Source of the DNA: JAFDVL01 sp964631865
GTDB taxonomy: Bacteria; Acidobacteriota; Blastocatellia; RBC074
DNA: 64,000 nt
Direction of reading: 5' to 3'
NCBI GenBank assembly: GCA_964631865.1
Contig: CAZWAK010000013.1
Span: forward strand, 1 to 64,000
The notes beneath the pieces were generated by a model. That model had not been told where the DNA came from and made no database searches. It saw only the letters and a list, made by a program, of their open reading frames with translations. Positions 46,922 to 54,121 of the stretch are shown here, one piece after another (within the stretch, counting starts at the first letter, position 1; each line of letters opens with the position of its first letter). A program made the position numbers and the translations under genes.

Positions 46922-47006
46922 GGCAAAGGGCTTGGCGAGTGTTAGAGGCACTTTCCAAGCCCGTCAACAACAAACGCCCGGACGGGCATTTTCATCGGAG
47001 GAAATT

Positions 47007-47375
47007 ATGACGGAATCCAAACAAAAAACCAACGCAGCAGCAGCCGACCTGGCAAATACATTGGCCGAAGCTGGAAAAGTCGAAGCCGAAAGAGCCGAAG
47101 CCGTGCGCCGCAATTGGCGTGACCTTGCTCATTGGCACTTTGGCCATCTCGACAAGGCGATGACGCAAGAAGAAATTCGCGCACGGCTGGAAGAGTGCCT
47201 GATGGCGGTTGCGGACATTTCGGCGGTCGTTGCCAGAGTTGACATTGAGCAGGTTATTAGGGACGGCTACCCTTTCGCGCTCCATCGGATCGCCGCCGTA
47301 ACACAAGGGCTGGCGCTGAATGGTTACGCCTTGCTTGAGGAATTGGCTGAGCAGTCTCATTCGCACCTCGAATGA
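47007..47375 (+). CDS. Small Ala/Glu-rich helical protein
   Basis: 122 residues, no recognised domain; the N-terminal half is charged helix (DLANTLAEAGKVEAERAEAVRR), the rest amphipathic. GGAGG precedes ATG 47007. Co-transcribed with the SWIM protein and followed by a terminator. Confidence 0.7.
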   Translation: MTESKQKTNAAAADLANTLAEAGKVEAERAEAVRRNWRDLAHWHFGHLDKAMTQEEIRARLEECLMAVADISAVVARVDIEQVIRDGYPFALHRIAAVTQGLALNGYALLEELAEQSHSHLE

Positions 47376-47409
47376 ACAGCCATTTCTACAACCTTATTGA
47401 AAAAGCACG

Positions 47410-47440
47410 GCCCGCGAGAGGATTCGCGGGCTTTTATTTT
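47410..47440 (+). terminator. Rho-independent terminator
   Basis: GCCCGCGA, a 6-base loop, TCGCGGGC, then TTTTATTTT. Ends the SWIM operon and faces the end of the minus-strand operon. Confidence 0.9.
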
Positions 47441-47522
47441 GTCGGGCTTCCGGTTGCAGAAAGTCGCATTTTCCGTCTTTCTGCAAAATCTCGAAAAATA
47501 GATTTGTGAACAACGCGCCGGT

Positions 47523-47753
47523 CTACTGGTCTACTGGGAGACCAGTGCCGTCATCATCGGGCGGAACAATGACACGTCCCTTCGGCAAGGCGTCGTATTC
47601 GGCCTGCGTCAAATATTGACGCCCGGTCTCTGTGAGAATGACACCGACGAATTCGGGATCATCCGATGGCAGGATGACGCGCGTTGGCGTGTGGGCGTTC
47701 GGATCGTGCTTCATTCGATCCTCAAGCCTTGCGATGCGTAATTTCTTGCTCAT
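47523..47753 (-). CDS. Small protein with N-terminal RLxRLE-like motif (1)
   Basis: 76 residues. Begins MSKKLRIARLEDRMKH; the rest is short beta-rich with an acidic end. The start overlaps the previous stop by 4 bases and has GGAGG. It shares the N-terminal motif with two neighbours. Last gene of the operon. Function unknown. Confidence 0.7.
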   Translation of the reverse strand: MSKKLRIARLEDRMKHDPNAHTPTRVILPSDDPEFVGVILTETGRQYLTQAEYDALPKGRVIVPPDDDGTGLPVDQ

Positions 47754-47992
47754 AGTAAAGCCTCCAATTCTCGCAAGAGACATGGGTCGTCTCCGCGTAT
47801 GACGGATGCCAGTTGTTCATCCGTTAGCGTCTCAACCCGCTGATCCAACCTTGCGCGTTGTGCAGGCGTGAGCGTTGCGCGCAAGAAGTCTTCCAACTCC
47901 CTGTCGGGCACTTCCGAGAGATCGCCCCAATCAGGCACGTCGTGAGGCTTGAAATGTTTCTCAAGCCGGGTCAAACGTTGTCGAGTGCTCAT
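47750..47992 (-). CDS. Small protein with N-terminal RLxRLE motif (2)
   Basis: 80 residues. Begins MSTRQRLTRLEKHFKP, followed by acidic helices (LTPAQRARLDQRVETLTDEQLAS). Overlaps both neighbours by 4 bases, so translation is coupled. Function unknown. Confidence 0.7.
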   Translation of the reverse strand: MSTRQRLTRLEKHFKPHDVPDWGDLSEVPDRELEDFLRATLTPAQRARLDQRVETLTDEQLASVIRGDDPCLLRELEALL

Positions 47993-48369
47993 TTATTCCT
48001 TGCCTCCAATGCGCTCAAGCGCGTTTCGATTTCAAGTGTTTCGTGCGACCGCAAGGCAAGCTCAATCAGCTTGGTTGCCGCAGCGATTTTGTTGGCAATG
48101 GTGGCCTCTTTGTCGGTCAGACATTTGCGCAATGTTTCAACGCCTTCCAGCATTGCCGATTTCAAAGTGCTCAGCCCGTCGCCAAACAAAAGATGCCGCG
48201 CTTCATCAAGCGCCGCTTTGAAGCCTGGCTCTTTGAGCCATTCATAGAGCGTCACCTTGCTCACCTTCGCCGCTTTTGCCGCGCCTTCAACAGTCGGCTC
48301 AGACAGCAGGCAAGCAAGCGCCCTTTGCTGCTTGAGCGAAAGCGTAAGATTCCGTTCGGTTTCGTTCAT
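47989..48369 (-). CDS. HTH protein resembling phage terminase small subunits
   Basis: 126 residues. N-terminal HTH (KQQRALACLLSEPTVEGAAKAAKVSKVTLYEWL), then a long helical part ending in a coiled coil (ETRLSALEARNK). This is the layout of TerS/phBC6A51-like DNA-binding proteins. In phage satellites such proteins redirect packaging; here that is inference because no terminase large subunit is present. Overlaps neighbours by 4 bases on both sides. Confidence 0.68.
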   Translation of the reverse strand: MNETERNLTLSLKQQRALACLLSEPTVEGAAKAAKVSKVTLYEWLKEPGFKAALDEARHLLFGDGLSTLKSAMLEGVETLRKCLTDKEATIANKIAAATKLIELALRSHETLEIETRLSALEARNK

Positions 48370-48596
48370 ACGGCCTCGTTGGTCAGACCGCCATAAGCTG
48401 CCTCGACTTTGCGCAGAAATTCGGGTTGCTGGTCAAAGGGAATTATCGGCAACCTGCATTGCGGACAGCCTTCCAGCGACTCACGCGCAAGCGCGCTGAT
48501 GTCGTCTGGCCAATCCGGGCCGCTGGGGCAAAGGCAGACGTTCGATGTCTGCCCTGCTGCCCGTTCAAGTCGTGAAATACGATCCTTGATGCTCAA
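48366..48596 (-). CDS. Small zinc-binding protein with N-terminal RLxRLE motif (3)
   Basis: 76 residues. Begins MSIKDRISRLERAAGQ; Cys pairs CLC and CPQC suggest one zinc site. Located between the coiled-coil gene and the TerS-like gene with coupled translation. Confidence 0.68.
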   Translation of the reverse strand: MSIKDRISRLERAAGQTSNVCLCPSGPDWPDDISALARESLEGCPQCRLPIIPFDQQPEFLRKVEAAYGGLTNEAV

Positions 48597-48610
48597 TGTG
48601 ACCTCCTTTT

Positions 48611-48931
48611 CTAGAAAAAATTCTTGATTTGCCGACGAATCTCTTCATGGACTTGACCGGACTCCCAGCGACGGCGCGCCTTCCATTGACTGGCCAAGTC
48701 CTCAATTTGTTTGTTCAGGACGGCTAGTTCTCCTTCCAACTCCCACACGCGGCCTTTCACGCGGTTGAGTTCGGCTGAGTTGCCGCGTTTGAATTGTGCC
48801 GCCGTGCGAAGCTTGGCGAGCGTGTCGCGTAGCGGGTTGAGTTCGGACTCGACCTGCTCGCGTCGGTCTGATTTTACGTCGAGCAATCCTTTTAGGGTTG
48901 CCGCGTCTGCCTGTGTCGTATTTGTTGACAT
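48611..48931 (-). CDS. Coiled-coil protein
   Basis: 106 residues, almost entirely predicted coiled coil (about 15-90), charged C-terminal helix (WKARRRWESGQVHEEIRRQI). ATG 48931 has GGAGG; a start nine codons upstream lacks support. Function unknown. Confidence 0.68.
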   Translation of the reverse strand: MSTNTTQADAATLKGLLDVKSDRREQVESELNPLRDTLAKLRTAAQFKRGNSAELNRVKGRVWELEGELAVLNKQIEDLASQWKARRRWESGQVHEEIRRQIKNFF

Positions 48932-48971
48932 TTGACCTCCTGGTCGTTGTGGCCTCACGAAAGAGGCCGGG

Positions 48972-49058
48972 TTATGGTTTTGGCCTTCTCGATGCGAGAA
49001 AGAGCCAGAGAATCGCGCAGGCGGCGAAAAGCCAGGTGTTGAAGTCGGAGAGCGTCAT
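48972..49058 (-). CDS. 28-residue single-span membrane peptide
   Basis: MTLSDFNTWLFAACAILWLF followed by LASRRPKP: one hydrophobic helix with a basic, inside-facing tail. Its ATG overlaps the stop of the preceding gene as ATGA (49055-49058) and GGGGGGC lies just upstream, which support a real gene. Such peptides in mobile elements can be toxins, holin-like or regulatory; nothing here decides it. Confidence 0.6.
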   Translation of the reverse strand: MTLSDFNTWLFAACAILWLFLASRRPKP

Positions 49059-49339
49059 TGCGCCCCCCGGTAAAAGAAGCCGCTGCGGGCTTCCACGACT
49101 TGAGAATGACAGGCCGGGCAGGAAAAGTAACCGGCTTCGACGTGCTCCATTGGCGCGCCGCATTGCGCGCAAGGCTTCGGAGTGAGCAGGCGAAGCAATT
49201 CAGCCTTGTGCTGGCGAAGCAATGCCCGATGCTGTTCGGTTAGCACATCAACCGGTGCATCTACTTTTAATCTCTCACCTGTGACCGACAATCGGATGTC
49301 GGAAGCTGAGAGCATCTCCATCAATGCTGATGCGCTCAT
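49055..49339 (-). CDS. TubC-docking-like small zinc-ribbon protein
   Basis: 94 residues. The N-terminal half (LSASDIRLSVTGERLKVDAP, then LTEQHRALLRQHKAELLRLL) resembles the TubC N-terminal docking domain seen in mobile-element replication genes; the C-terminal half has a zinc ribbon CAQC-x13-CPAC. It overlaps the DUF3987 gene by 4 bases. Possibly a primase accessory subunit. Confidence 0.72.
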   Translation of the reverse strand: MSASALMEMLSASDIRLSVTGERLKVDAPVDVLTEQHRALLRQHKAELLRLLTPKPCAQCGAPMEHVEAGYFSCPACHSQVVEARSGFFYRGAQ

Positions 49340-51300
49340 ACCTCAAAGACCTCCCTTCGTGGTTGCACTTGTACGGGGAATGCGATAATCCGAAATTCGT
49401 TCTCCATCGTACCGTTCTCAGAATTCTCACAATTCTCAGAAATAGCCTGCTGTGATGAATTCTGAGAATTGTGAGAATTCTGAGAAGGATCATTGAGCGA
49501 TGGATTTACTTCATACACCTGACTTGGTTTGCGTCCGCGTTTTCCATCGTCACTACCTTTTTGTGGTCTGATGAAATTGTGTTCTTCGAGTAAATTGAGT
49601 GCAGGCTCAAGGTCAGAGACTTTTTTGAACCGCCCTTTATTGGCTTGGTGAGCATCGCGTTTAGTGAAGGTACGCGCGGCTGCTTTTTCGATCCAACGCA
49701 ATACATATTTCGCCTGTCCGATTTGTTCGTCCGCTCCCATTTCGGCATAGGCAGCCTTGGCGTGCGGAATCAGATATTCACCAATCTGAATGGCTCGCCT
49801 GATGATGTCCGCACTCACGGATGTACTCTTTTCGCTTTCCGCCAAGCTCAGAATTCCCGCAATTCGCAAAATAGCGCCCGGTAGTTTGCCTGCCCAATCC
49901 GTCATCATCGCCAGATCGCCCGCCTCGGCTAATTTCGGCTCGATGGCCTCCTGAAAGGCGCAGAGGCAATCGTCAGCATCCACTGTCAGTTGCAAGATGC
50001 GCTCGGTTGGTTTTCCTTCTGAATCAAGAGCAGATTCGATGGCGGCTAAGGTTTTGATGCGTTGGCAATACTCGCGCCGCACCGACTCTTGCATTGGATT
50101 CGCGCGCGCCTTGCGGGTTCCCAGGCGGCTGGCAGGCAGGCTGAATAGGAAACGCCCAATCAATCCACGTCCGCGAAAGCTGGGCTTGTCTACCAGCCCG
50201 CGAATGACATCCGGTTGAACAGCAAGTCCAATTGTCAAAGCTGGTTTTTTGACGAACTCCGCACGATTGCGCCGATCCACACGTAAATCATCGCCCGCGT
50301 GTCCTTTGAGCAATACGGCAAAATTCGGCGCGCCGCTGCTGTAGCGTCCGGCCATAATGTCGAACAAATCGCCTTCGGGTGATAACACCGCCAGCCGTCC
50401 TTTTTGCTCATACAACATCGTGGCAATTGTTTCAGGCGTTGCGTCGTCGGCTAAGAGTTTCGGCATTGCCGGGATGGTTTTGGCTGCCAGCTTTTGGGCC
50501 AAATCAATGGCTTCCCGCTCCAGCTTCATTCGGTCATTTGCATTATCAGCCTTAGCCGCCTCGCGCTCTGCTTTATCGCGCCGCTGTTCCAGGATGCGGT
50601 ATTCACTCGCGGCCTCGGCAATGTTATCGCGCTTGGTTTCGATCAACGCGGCCTCGACTTCTTCCAGTGGCTTCAAGCATTCAGCGAACACTGCGGATTT
50701 CCGGTTGCCGGAGGGCAAAGCGGTCGCAGTGTAGAGATTCAAAGGCTCTTGCCAGCCCTGCCGCGCCTGAATGCGCACATTACCAGCCACCGCCGCCGCG
50801 CATACCGACAGTGAGAGCATGGCAGCCAAATCAACAGGTGTTTGTGTTTCACTCGCCAAGCTTGTTACGAAGGCAGTCAACCAACCCGGCAAAGCGCCAA
50901 CAGGGAAGGCGGGTAGGTTGTATTCATTGAAGTATGCAGGGGCATCCCAGACGTCGGCTGCCAGTGTAGCGTTTGGCTCCGAAGCAGCCGACGCGCAAGC
51001 CTTAGGCTTCGGTTGTAAGACAGCGGGCGGGTCGGCTGTGTTGTACCGAGCAACGCGCACAGCCTCAACGGCTCTTTTCCATTGTTTGTTCGCTTCGCCG
51101 CGCGATAGGCCACGCCGCTCGCCGTCCGAGCGGATGGCATCACCGATGGCGTACAAATCGTCATCTGGTAGCGAGCCGTCATCAATTGATTGCTGATACA
51201 TCAACGCTAAGTCAGTCAATGCCGCAGCAAAATCATCGGCCTCTCGTAGATGAGCAACAAGTACCTCTTCGATTGGTTTTGCAGGTGTTGGAGGCTGCAT
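49336..51300 (-). CDS. DUF3987 primase/helicase-like replication protein
   Basis: 654 residues. The body (about 120-510) matches DUF3987 proteins of phages and mobile elements: PVGALPGWLTAFVTSLASET, NLYTATALPSGNRKSAVFAE (nucleotide-binding loop region), LAVLSPEGDLFDIM and KGHAGDDLRVDRRNR. The C-terminal part (about 540-620) contains a winged-helix-like segment. AAGGAG is 7 bases before ATG 51300. Likely starts replication of the excised element. It heads the coupled operon behind the AlpA-like gene. Confidence 0.85.
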   Translation of the reverse strand: MQPPTPAKPIEEVLVAHLREADDFAAALTDLALMYQQSIDDGSLPDDDLYAIGDAIRSDGERRGLSRGEANKQWKRAVEAVRVARYNTADPPAVLQPKPKACASAASEPNATLAADVWDAPAYFNEYNLPAFPVGALPGWLTAFVTSLASETQTPVDLAAMLSLSVCAAAVAGNVRIQARQGWQEPLNLYTATALPSGNRKSAVFAECLKPLEEVEAALIETKRDNIAEAASEYRILEQRRDKAEREAAKADNANDRMKLEREAIDLAQKLAAKTIPAMPKLLADDATPETIATMLYEQKGRLAVLSPEGDLFDIMAGRYSSGAPNFAVLLKGHAGDDLRVDRRNRAEFVKKPALTIGLAVQPDVIRGLVDKPSFRGRGLIGRFLFSLPASRLGTRKARANPMQESVRREYCQRIKTLAAIESALDSEGKPTERILQLTVDADDCLCAFQEAIEPKLAEAGDLAMMTDWAGKLPGAILRIAGILSLAESEKSTSVSADIIRRAIQIGEYLIPHAKAAYAEMGADEQIGQAKYVLRWIEKAAARTFTKRDAHQANKGRFKKVSDLEPALNLLEEHNFIRPQKGSDDGKRGRKPSQVYEVNPSLNDPSQNSHNSQNSSQQAISENCENSENGTMENEFRIIAFPVQVQPRREVFEV

Positions 51301-51419
51301 CGTTCGCTCCTTTTGGGAGAGCGAAACGCGGATGACAAATAATTGAGGCTGTGGCAAAATTACTTCGTCACAAAGTTCATAAGCCGCTACTCTGTTGCCA
51401 GCCAACGTTTCGCGGCTTT

Positions 51420-51638
51420 TTATTTTGTGATTGCGGCAACCGCAGGCACTGCACTCTCCCGAATCAATCGCTCAATTTCGGTTGTCGGGATCAACCGGCG
51501 CGCCCCTAATTTATTCGATTTGATTTTCCCGTCCTGAATCCACCGCCGAACAGTCCAAGGTGAAATTGACAACCGAATCGCGCACGATTCGATGCTCGTG
51601 AGCGATTCGGAATTAGATACTTGCGTGATGTTTGTCAT
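51420..51638 (-). CDS. AlpA/excisionase-like HTH regulator
   Basis: 72 residues with a MerR-type (HTH_17) motif: SIESCAIRLSISPWTVRRWI, DGKIKSNKLGARRLIPTTEI. AlpA-type proteins start excision and replication operons of satellites. It begins the minus-strand operon and is divergent from the zinc-finger/integrase genes. Confidence 0.82.
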   Translation of the reverse strand: MTNITQVSNSESLTSIESCAIRLSISPWTVRRWIQDGKIKSNKLGARRLIPTTEIERLIRESAVPAVAAITK

Positions 51639-51681
51639 CTTCGGTCGCTCCTTTTGTGCAAAAAAACTATTGCTTGTGCTT

Positions 51682-51697
51682 CCTAGCTCGTGCTAGG
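51682..51697. promoter_or_regulatory. Palindromic operator candidate between alpA-like and zinc-finger genes
   Basis: CCTAGC-TCGT-GCTAGG, 6-bp perfect arms, in the AT-rich divergent promoter region (51639-51759). A second loose dyad (AAGTGAAA / TTTCACCT) lies about 20 bases to the right. Confidence 0.55.
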
Positions 51698-51759
51698 CTT
51701 TCTAAGTGAAATTTAGCTTTTTTTCACCTAATTTTTCAACAAGCTAAATCCCGCAAGTT

Positions 51760-52617
51760 ATGAAGGTAAACCAGAAACAAACATCACGCAAACTTGTTCC
51801 AGTGCCTGACCAGTTCAAGCGACTTCTGAAACTGGTTAATGAAATTCCGTTGGATTGGTCAATGGAAAAGATAAGGAGGGTCAGTGAGAAAATGGGAAAT
51901 GATCCGTTCTTCTTATTTGAGGAGTATATGCCCAAGCTTATTGGCCACTCAGAACCGTATCGCCTGATCTGGCAAGGCAAAAAAATTGAAGAGAAAGAAA
52001 AAAGCAAAGGCATGAGAGCTATGGAAATAGAGGTAAACCTTTTCTGCTCTCGAATCCCGGTAGAATGTTCATTGGAGGTGATTGACTTTATCGGGAATTT
52101 CGATAATAGCACCGTGCTTTCGTCATTTTTAGAGATTGAAAAGCCGATACCGGATGATTTTTACAGCGCGGTGGTCAATCGCTACGATTTTCTATTTAAG
52201 GCAAGAGAGATGTTAAGCCAAATCGCCGCATCTTCTGAAAAGTCAGAGCCGCTTCGCATTTCTATTCCGGAACCGCTTCATAAAGAAGCATTGACGCCGT
52301 TATCACTTCATTCTGACAGCAATGGAAAGTTAGAGTTTCGTCCAACGCCAACTTTGCAATTCCTAATTGACTCTCTTCAGGGAGTTGAAGCCCGGCGCAT
52401 TGGGGACTGCCCGATCTGTAGCAAAATCTTCTGGCGTGGGCGAACTGACCAGCGGGCTTGTTCCCCTGCTTGTAGTCACGCTCTGCGCAACCGCGAATAT
52501 CGGGCCAAGTATCCCGAAGACATTAAGCAACGACGCATCAAAAAAGCAGAAGAGAAGGAAGCCGCTGCCAGGCTCGCATTAAGTAAGAAACCTGCCAAAA
52601 AACGGAAAGGAAAATAG
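51760..52617 (+). CDS. CGNR-like zinc-finger protein of unknown function
   Basis: 285 residues. C-terminal zinc finger CPICSKIFWRGRTDQRACSPACSHALRNREY resembles the CGNR type; a Lys/Arg-rich tail (KKPAKKRKGK) follows. The N-terminal 200 residues are helical with no recognised domain. AT-rich relative to the chromosome. Its stop precedes the integrase ATG by 1 base, so it could regulate or assist integration. Confidence 0.72.
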   Translation: MKVNQKQTSRKLVPVPDQFKRLLKLVNEIPLDWSMEKIRRVSEKMGNDPFFLFEEYMPKLIGHSEPYRLIWQGKKIEEKEKSKGMRAMEIEVNLFCSRIPVECSLEVIDFIGNFDNSTVLSSFLEIEKPIPDDFYSAVVNRYDFLFKAREMLSQIAASSEKSEPLRISIPEPLHKEALTPLSLHSDSNGKLEFRPTPTLQFLIDSLQGVEARRIGDCPICSKIFWRGRTDQRACSPACSHALRNREYRAKYPEDIKQRRIKKAEEKEAAARLALSKKPAKKRKGK

Positions 52618-52618
52618 T

Positions 52619-53743
52619 ATGCCTCGCAAATCCTCACAGACACGGGATGGTGTCTACACGCCGACTGATCGTGACGGCTTTTGGATTAGTTGGATAGATG
52701 CACAGGGCCGACGTCGCCGACGCAAGACGGATGCACAGAACATCACGCAGGCCAAGCAATTCAGGAACGCTGAAATGCTGAAGGCTGAACAGGCCAAAGC
52801 ATTGGGCTTCAGTCCGCCCGGCGAAGAAACCTTTGCCGAAATTGCCGCACGCTATCTGCAATACCAGAAGGCACGCATTACAGCGAAAGCCTTTGAGCGT
52901 GAGCAAGGCATTGTCGAAAACCATCTGATACCTGCCTTCCCTGTCAAAGTGGCAAGCATTCGGCGGCAGGACATTCAGCGGTATGTCACACTCCGCAGCG
53001 GGAAGGTTTCGCCATATTCGATTCAGAAGGAATTGAACATCCTGAAGCATCTGCTACGGCTTTGTGTGGAGTGGGAAATCGTTCCCATCAATCCCGCACA
53101 AGGCGTCAAATCGCCGCGCGTGCCAGCGGGACGGATTCGCTACCTACAACCAACAGAATTGCGCGTGCTGCTCGAAGCCTGCCCGGAATGGCTGCGTCAT
53201 TTCGCAATGCTCGCGGTCTGCACGGGAATGCGACGCGGCGAAGTGTTGGGCTTGCGATGGCTGGACATTGATCTTGTTCACGCGCGCATTATGTTGCCGC
53301 AAACCAAAAACGGCGAAGGTCGGATCGTGTATTTGAATCAGCTTGCGCAGGATGTTTTGCGCTCATTGGCGGGAACAACACAGCCAAAGCCGCTGGATAA
53401 ATTATTCCCCGACACTTCGCCTGAAAAAGCGAGCGTCGCGTTCAAGCGTGCCTGTGACAGCGTAGGGATTTCAGATTTTCGATTTCACGATTTGCGACAC
53501 ACAGCGGCATCGTGGTTGCGAATGTCAGGAGCCGACATTCATACGGTTGCGCAGCTTCTCGGTCACAAAGATTTGCGTATGGCCGCGCGGTATCAGCACC
53601 TCAGCCCGGCTTTTTTAGCGGATGCGGTCGGCAAGTTGGATGCGGTGTTTGGCGAGCCGACCAGGGCGCTTTTAGGGGAAGATCGTCACCATAGCGTCAC
53701 CAACGAAAAAGAGGCTACAAGCGAGGAGCCTGTAACCTCTTGA
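52619..53743 (+). CDS. int: Tyrosine recombinase (integrase)
   Basis: 374 residues: SAM-like core-binding domain (about 65-155) and catalytic domain with Arg in CTGMRRGEVLGLRW, HDLRHTAASWL, the LLGHKDLRMAARY box and nucleophile Tyr in ARYQHLS. It joins attP to the anticodon-loop region of tRNA-Glu. GGAAAGG precedes the ATG. The last codons overlap a terminator for the tRNA on the other strand. Confidence 0.96.
   Translation: MPRKSSQTRDGVYTPTDRDGFWISWIDAQGRRRRRKTDAQNITQAKQFRNAEMLKAEQAKALGFSPPGEETFAEIAARYLQYQKARITAKAFEREQGIVENHLIPAFPVKVASIRRQDIQRYVTLRSGKVSPYSIQKELNILKHLLRLCVEWEIVPINPAQGVKSPRVPAGRIRYLQPTELRVLLEACPEWLRHFAMLAVCTGMRRGEVLGLRWLDIDLVHARIMLPQTKNGEGRIVYLNQLAQDVLRSLAGTTQPKPLDKLFPDTSPEKASVAFKRACDSVGISDFRFHDLRHTAASWLRMSGADIHTVAQLLGHKDLRMAARYQHLSPAFLADAVGKLDAVFGEPTRALLGEDRHHSVTNEKEATSEEPVTS
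53684..53701. promoter_or_regulatory. Candidate integrase/excisionase arm-type sites (right)
   Basis: CGTCACCATAGCGTCACC inside the integrase 3' coding end; 17 of 18 bases match 44430-44447. Confidence 0.45.
53706..53739 (-). terminator. Terminator for tRNA-Glu, inside the int coding end
   Basis: On the minus strand GAGGTTACA, an 11-base loop, TGTAGCCTC, then TTTTT: a 9-bp stem with one GU pair and a U run, 12 bases beyond the tRNA 3' end. It replaces the tRNA terminator displaced by integration. Confidence 0.75.
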
Positions 53744-53748
53744 TTCTA

Positions 53749-53794
53749 AATGGCGACCCGTACGGGATTTGAACCCGTGTTACCGCCGTGAAAG
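53749..53794. other. attR: core shared with attL
   Basis: Identical over 46 bases to 44252-44297; forms the 3' half of the functional tRNA-Glu. Confidence 0.93.
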
Positions 53795-53830
53795 GGCGAT
53801 GTCCTGGACCGGGCTAGACGAACGGGTCGC
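53751..53830 (-). tRNA. tRNA-Glu (TTC)
   Basis: Minus strand: acceptor GCGACCC pairs with GGGTCGC, anticodon loop CTTTCAC, T-arm ACGGG-TTCAAAT-CCCGT and an encoded CCA (TGG at 53751-53753). The 3' half is element-derived and the cloverleaf is intact. Confidence 0.95.
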
Positions 53831-54121
53831 AAACTGAAAAGATCATTCCGTCCGACGGAAAGCGGAGACTATAGCGACTGAAGTACGATTCGTCAAGTCA
53901 GACTGCAAAGGACAAACTTCAGTTGCCATCGTGAACGGGGGCGCGATGCGAAGTCGGCAATCACCGCGTCGGGGAGTTTGCCAGTAAGCCCGCCCAGCGG
54001 GGATTTCAGCTTTGCCGAATGACCGCAGCAGCAATTGGTTGCGAGGACGAGTCGAATCTTCTTCTCGGACATCTCGCCGTTGGCGGATGGATCACTCATT
54101 CGCCCTGCTGCAAGGGCAAGA

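Larger units (their letters stand above)
44252..53794. mobile_element. Integrative element in tRNA-Glu, satellite-like (int-alpA-primase-TerS-like)
   Basis: About 9.5 kb bounded by a 46-bp direct repeat identical to the 3' half of tRNA-Glu. The integrase lies next to the restored tRNA. Gene order from the right: int and a zinc-finger gene (plus strand), divergent AlpA-like regulator followed by a coupled minus-strand operon (DUF3987 primase-like, docking-domain-like, 28-aa membrane peptide, coiled coil, small zinc protein, TerS-like HTH, two small RLxRLE proteins), then a SWIM module, a HTH/ImmA pair and a secreted protein. There are no capsid, tail or conjugation genes. The left 2 kb and the zinc-finger gene are more AT-rich than the surroundings. 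Confidence 0.9.

Noticed and set aside
46875..47006. Upstream extension of the small gene at 47007
   Set aside because: The extension overlaps the SWIM gene and lacks a ribosome binding site; ATG 47007 has GGAGG.
44252..53794. Complete prophage or conjugative element
   Set aside because: No terminase large subunit, portal, capsid, tail, relaxase or type IV secretion genes are seen.
54072..54121. Short minus-strand frame after the GMC gene (reading MSEKKIRLVLATNCCC, ends at 53893)
   Set aside because: No ribosome binding site apart from GGCGAG, overlaps the GMC gene end and has no recognised relatives; could be a small gene but support is too weak.
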